DNA from: a virus
Virus record (IMG/VR): IMGVR_UViG_3300011116_000136
Span: 1 to 21,279 of that record
DNA: 21,279 nt
Reading direction: 5' to 3' (one strand)
Shown here: one piece after another, positions 21,036-21,279 of the stretch
Layout: the number at the start of each line of letters is the position of its first letter
How positions within the stretch are numbered: the first letter of the stretch is position 1
Notes under the pieces: generated by a model
Database searches by the model: none
What the model was told of the DNA's origin: nothing
Seen by the model: the letters and a program-made list of their open reading frames with translations, nothing else
Translations under genes and position numbers: made by a program

Positions 21036-21279
21036 ATGTGTTTGCTAGTGGTGTGTAATCCTAATTCCACACCGAGTAAAGATGACCTAAAGATGGGTGC
21101 GTGCAAGAACCCACATGGCTTTGGCTTTGCGATAGATACTGGTTCAGGTATCATATCTGAGCGTAGTATGTCTGCTAAGAAGTCTATTGCTAGGTTCTTA
21201 GAATTGCGTGAGCAATACCCTAGTGGCTACGCTATGTGGCACGCTAGGTATGCTACTCATGGTGTTAAGAACGAACTCA
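21036..21279 (+). CDS. Class II glutamine amidotransferase (partial)
   Basis: The first 81 codons of a gene cut by the window edge. Met1 is followed at once by Cys2, the N-terminal nucleophile of Ntn-type glutaminases after Met removal (MCLLVVCNPN). NPHGFGFAID at 25-34 and WHARYATHG at 69-77 match the oxyanion and glutamine-binding motifs of the family. It would release ammonia from glutamine. AGAGGAG is upstream with a suitable spacer. Placement directly after the amidoligase points to a shared reaction: nitrogen supply and amide-bond formation. The C-terminal part, which would show whether a synthetase domain is fused, is outside the window. Confidence 0.85.
   Translation, partial: MCLLVVCNPNSTPSKDDLKMGACKNPHGFGFAIDTGSGIISERSMSAKKSIARFLELREQYPSGYAMWHARYATHGVKNEL

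Noticed and set aside
1-21279. CRISPR arrays, insertion sequences, rRNA or complete tRNA genes
   Set aside because: I saw no regularly spaced repeats, transposase-like genes with terminal repeats, rRNA segments or full cloverleafs on either strand; this is by reading only, not by a search program.

Overview
The window looks like one end-to-middle piece of an AT-leaning tailed-phage genome (or closely related prophage or contig), cut through a gene at both ends. The host is probably an actinobacterium. This is an inference from the overall character of the virion genes, a 20S-proteasome/HslV-type peptidase gene in the capsid cluster, a zinc-ribbon amidoligase paired with a class II glutamine amidotransferase, and two GAAC-N4-GTTC palindromes of the LexA/DinR type found in Gram-positives and actinobacteria. 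No integrase, lysis or replication gene lies in the window, so lifestyle is undecided.

Left and middle, 1-18084, minus strand: one long late (virion) operon read from right to left. The order is large terminase with an N-terminal helix-turn-helix, portal, proteasome-like Ntn hydrolase, a small Ala/Pro/Gln-rich protein, a 1542-residue virion protein, three further large virion proteins (279, 277 and 502 aa), scaffold, HK97-fold major capsid protein, two small proteins, a cassette of seven very small and mostly Lys-rich proteins, a GT-A glycosyltransferase, a 91-aa unknown, a head-tail connector-like protein and the first codons of a tail-type protein. Genes are packed with ATGA, GTGA and TAATG overlaps, which suggests translational coupling. 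Very large proteins between portal and scaffold are typical of phages that eject internal proteins, but tail type cannot be read from this window.

Control region, 18085-18923: about 0.84 kb without a gene, between the leftward late operon and the rightward early genes. It holds an alternating A/T tract, several inverted repeats, a run of 8-bp iteron-like repeats, two LexA-like palindromes, three tandem promoters with the same ACTTGACT -35 block and exact 17-bp spacing, and a structured leader. It could combine a lytic/early switch with an origin or packaging site.

Right, 18924-21279, plus strand: short early-type genes of unknown function, a 51-nt miniature tRNA-like fold, a fourth promoter whose -10 sits inside a 9-bp inverted repeat, a small Cys-pair protein, a single-pass membrane protein, a small acidic/basic helical protein, the amidoligase and the start of the glutamine amidotransferase. 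The last two form a plausible ammonia-producing plus amide-bond-forming pair. These genes use CTA/TTA leucine and AGA/AGG arginine codons much more than the capsid gene does, marking the early block as compositionally distinct.
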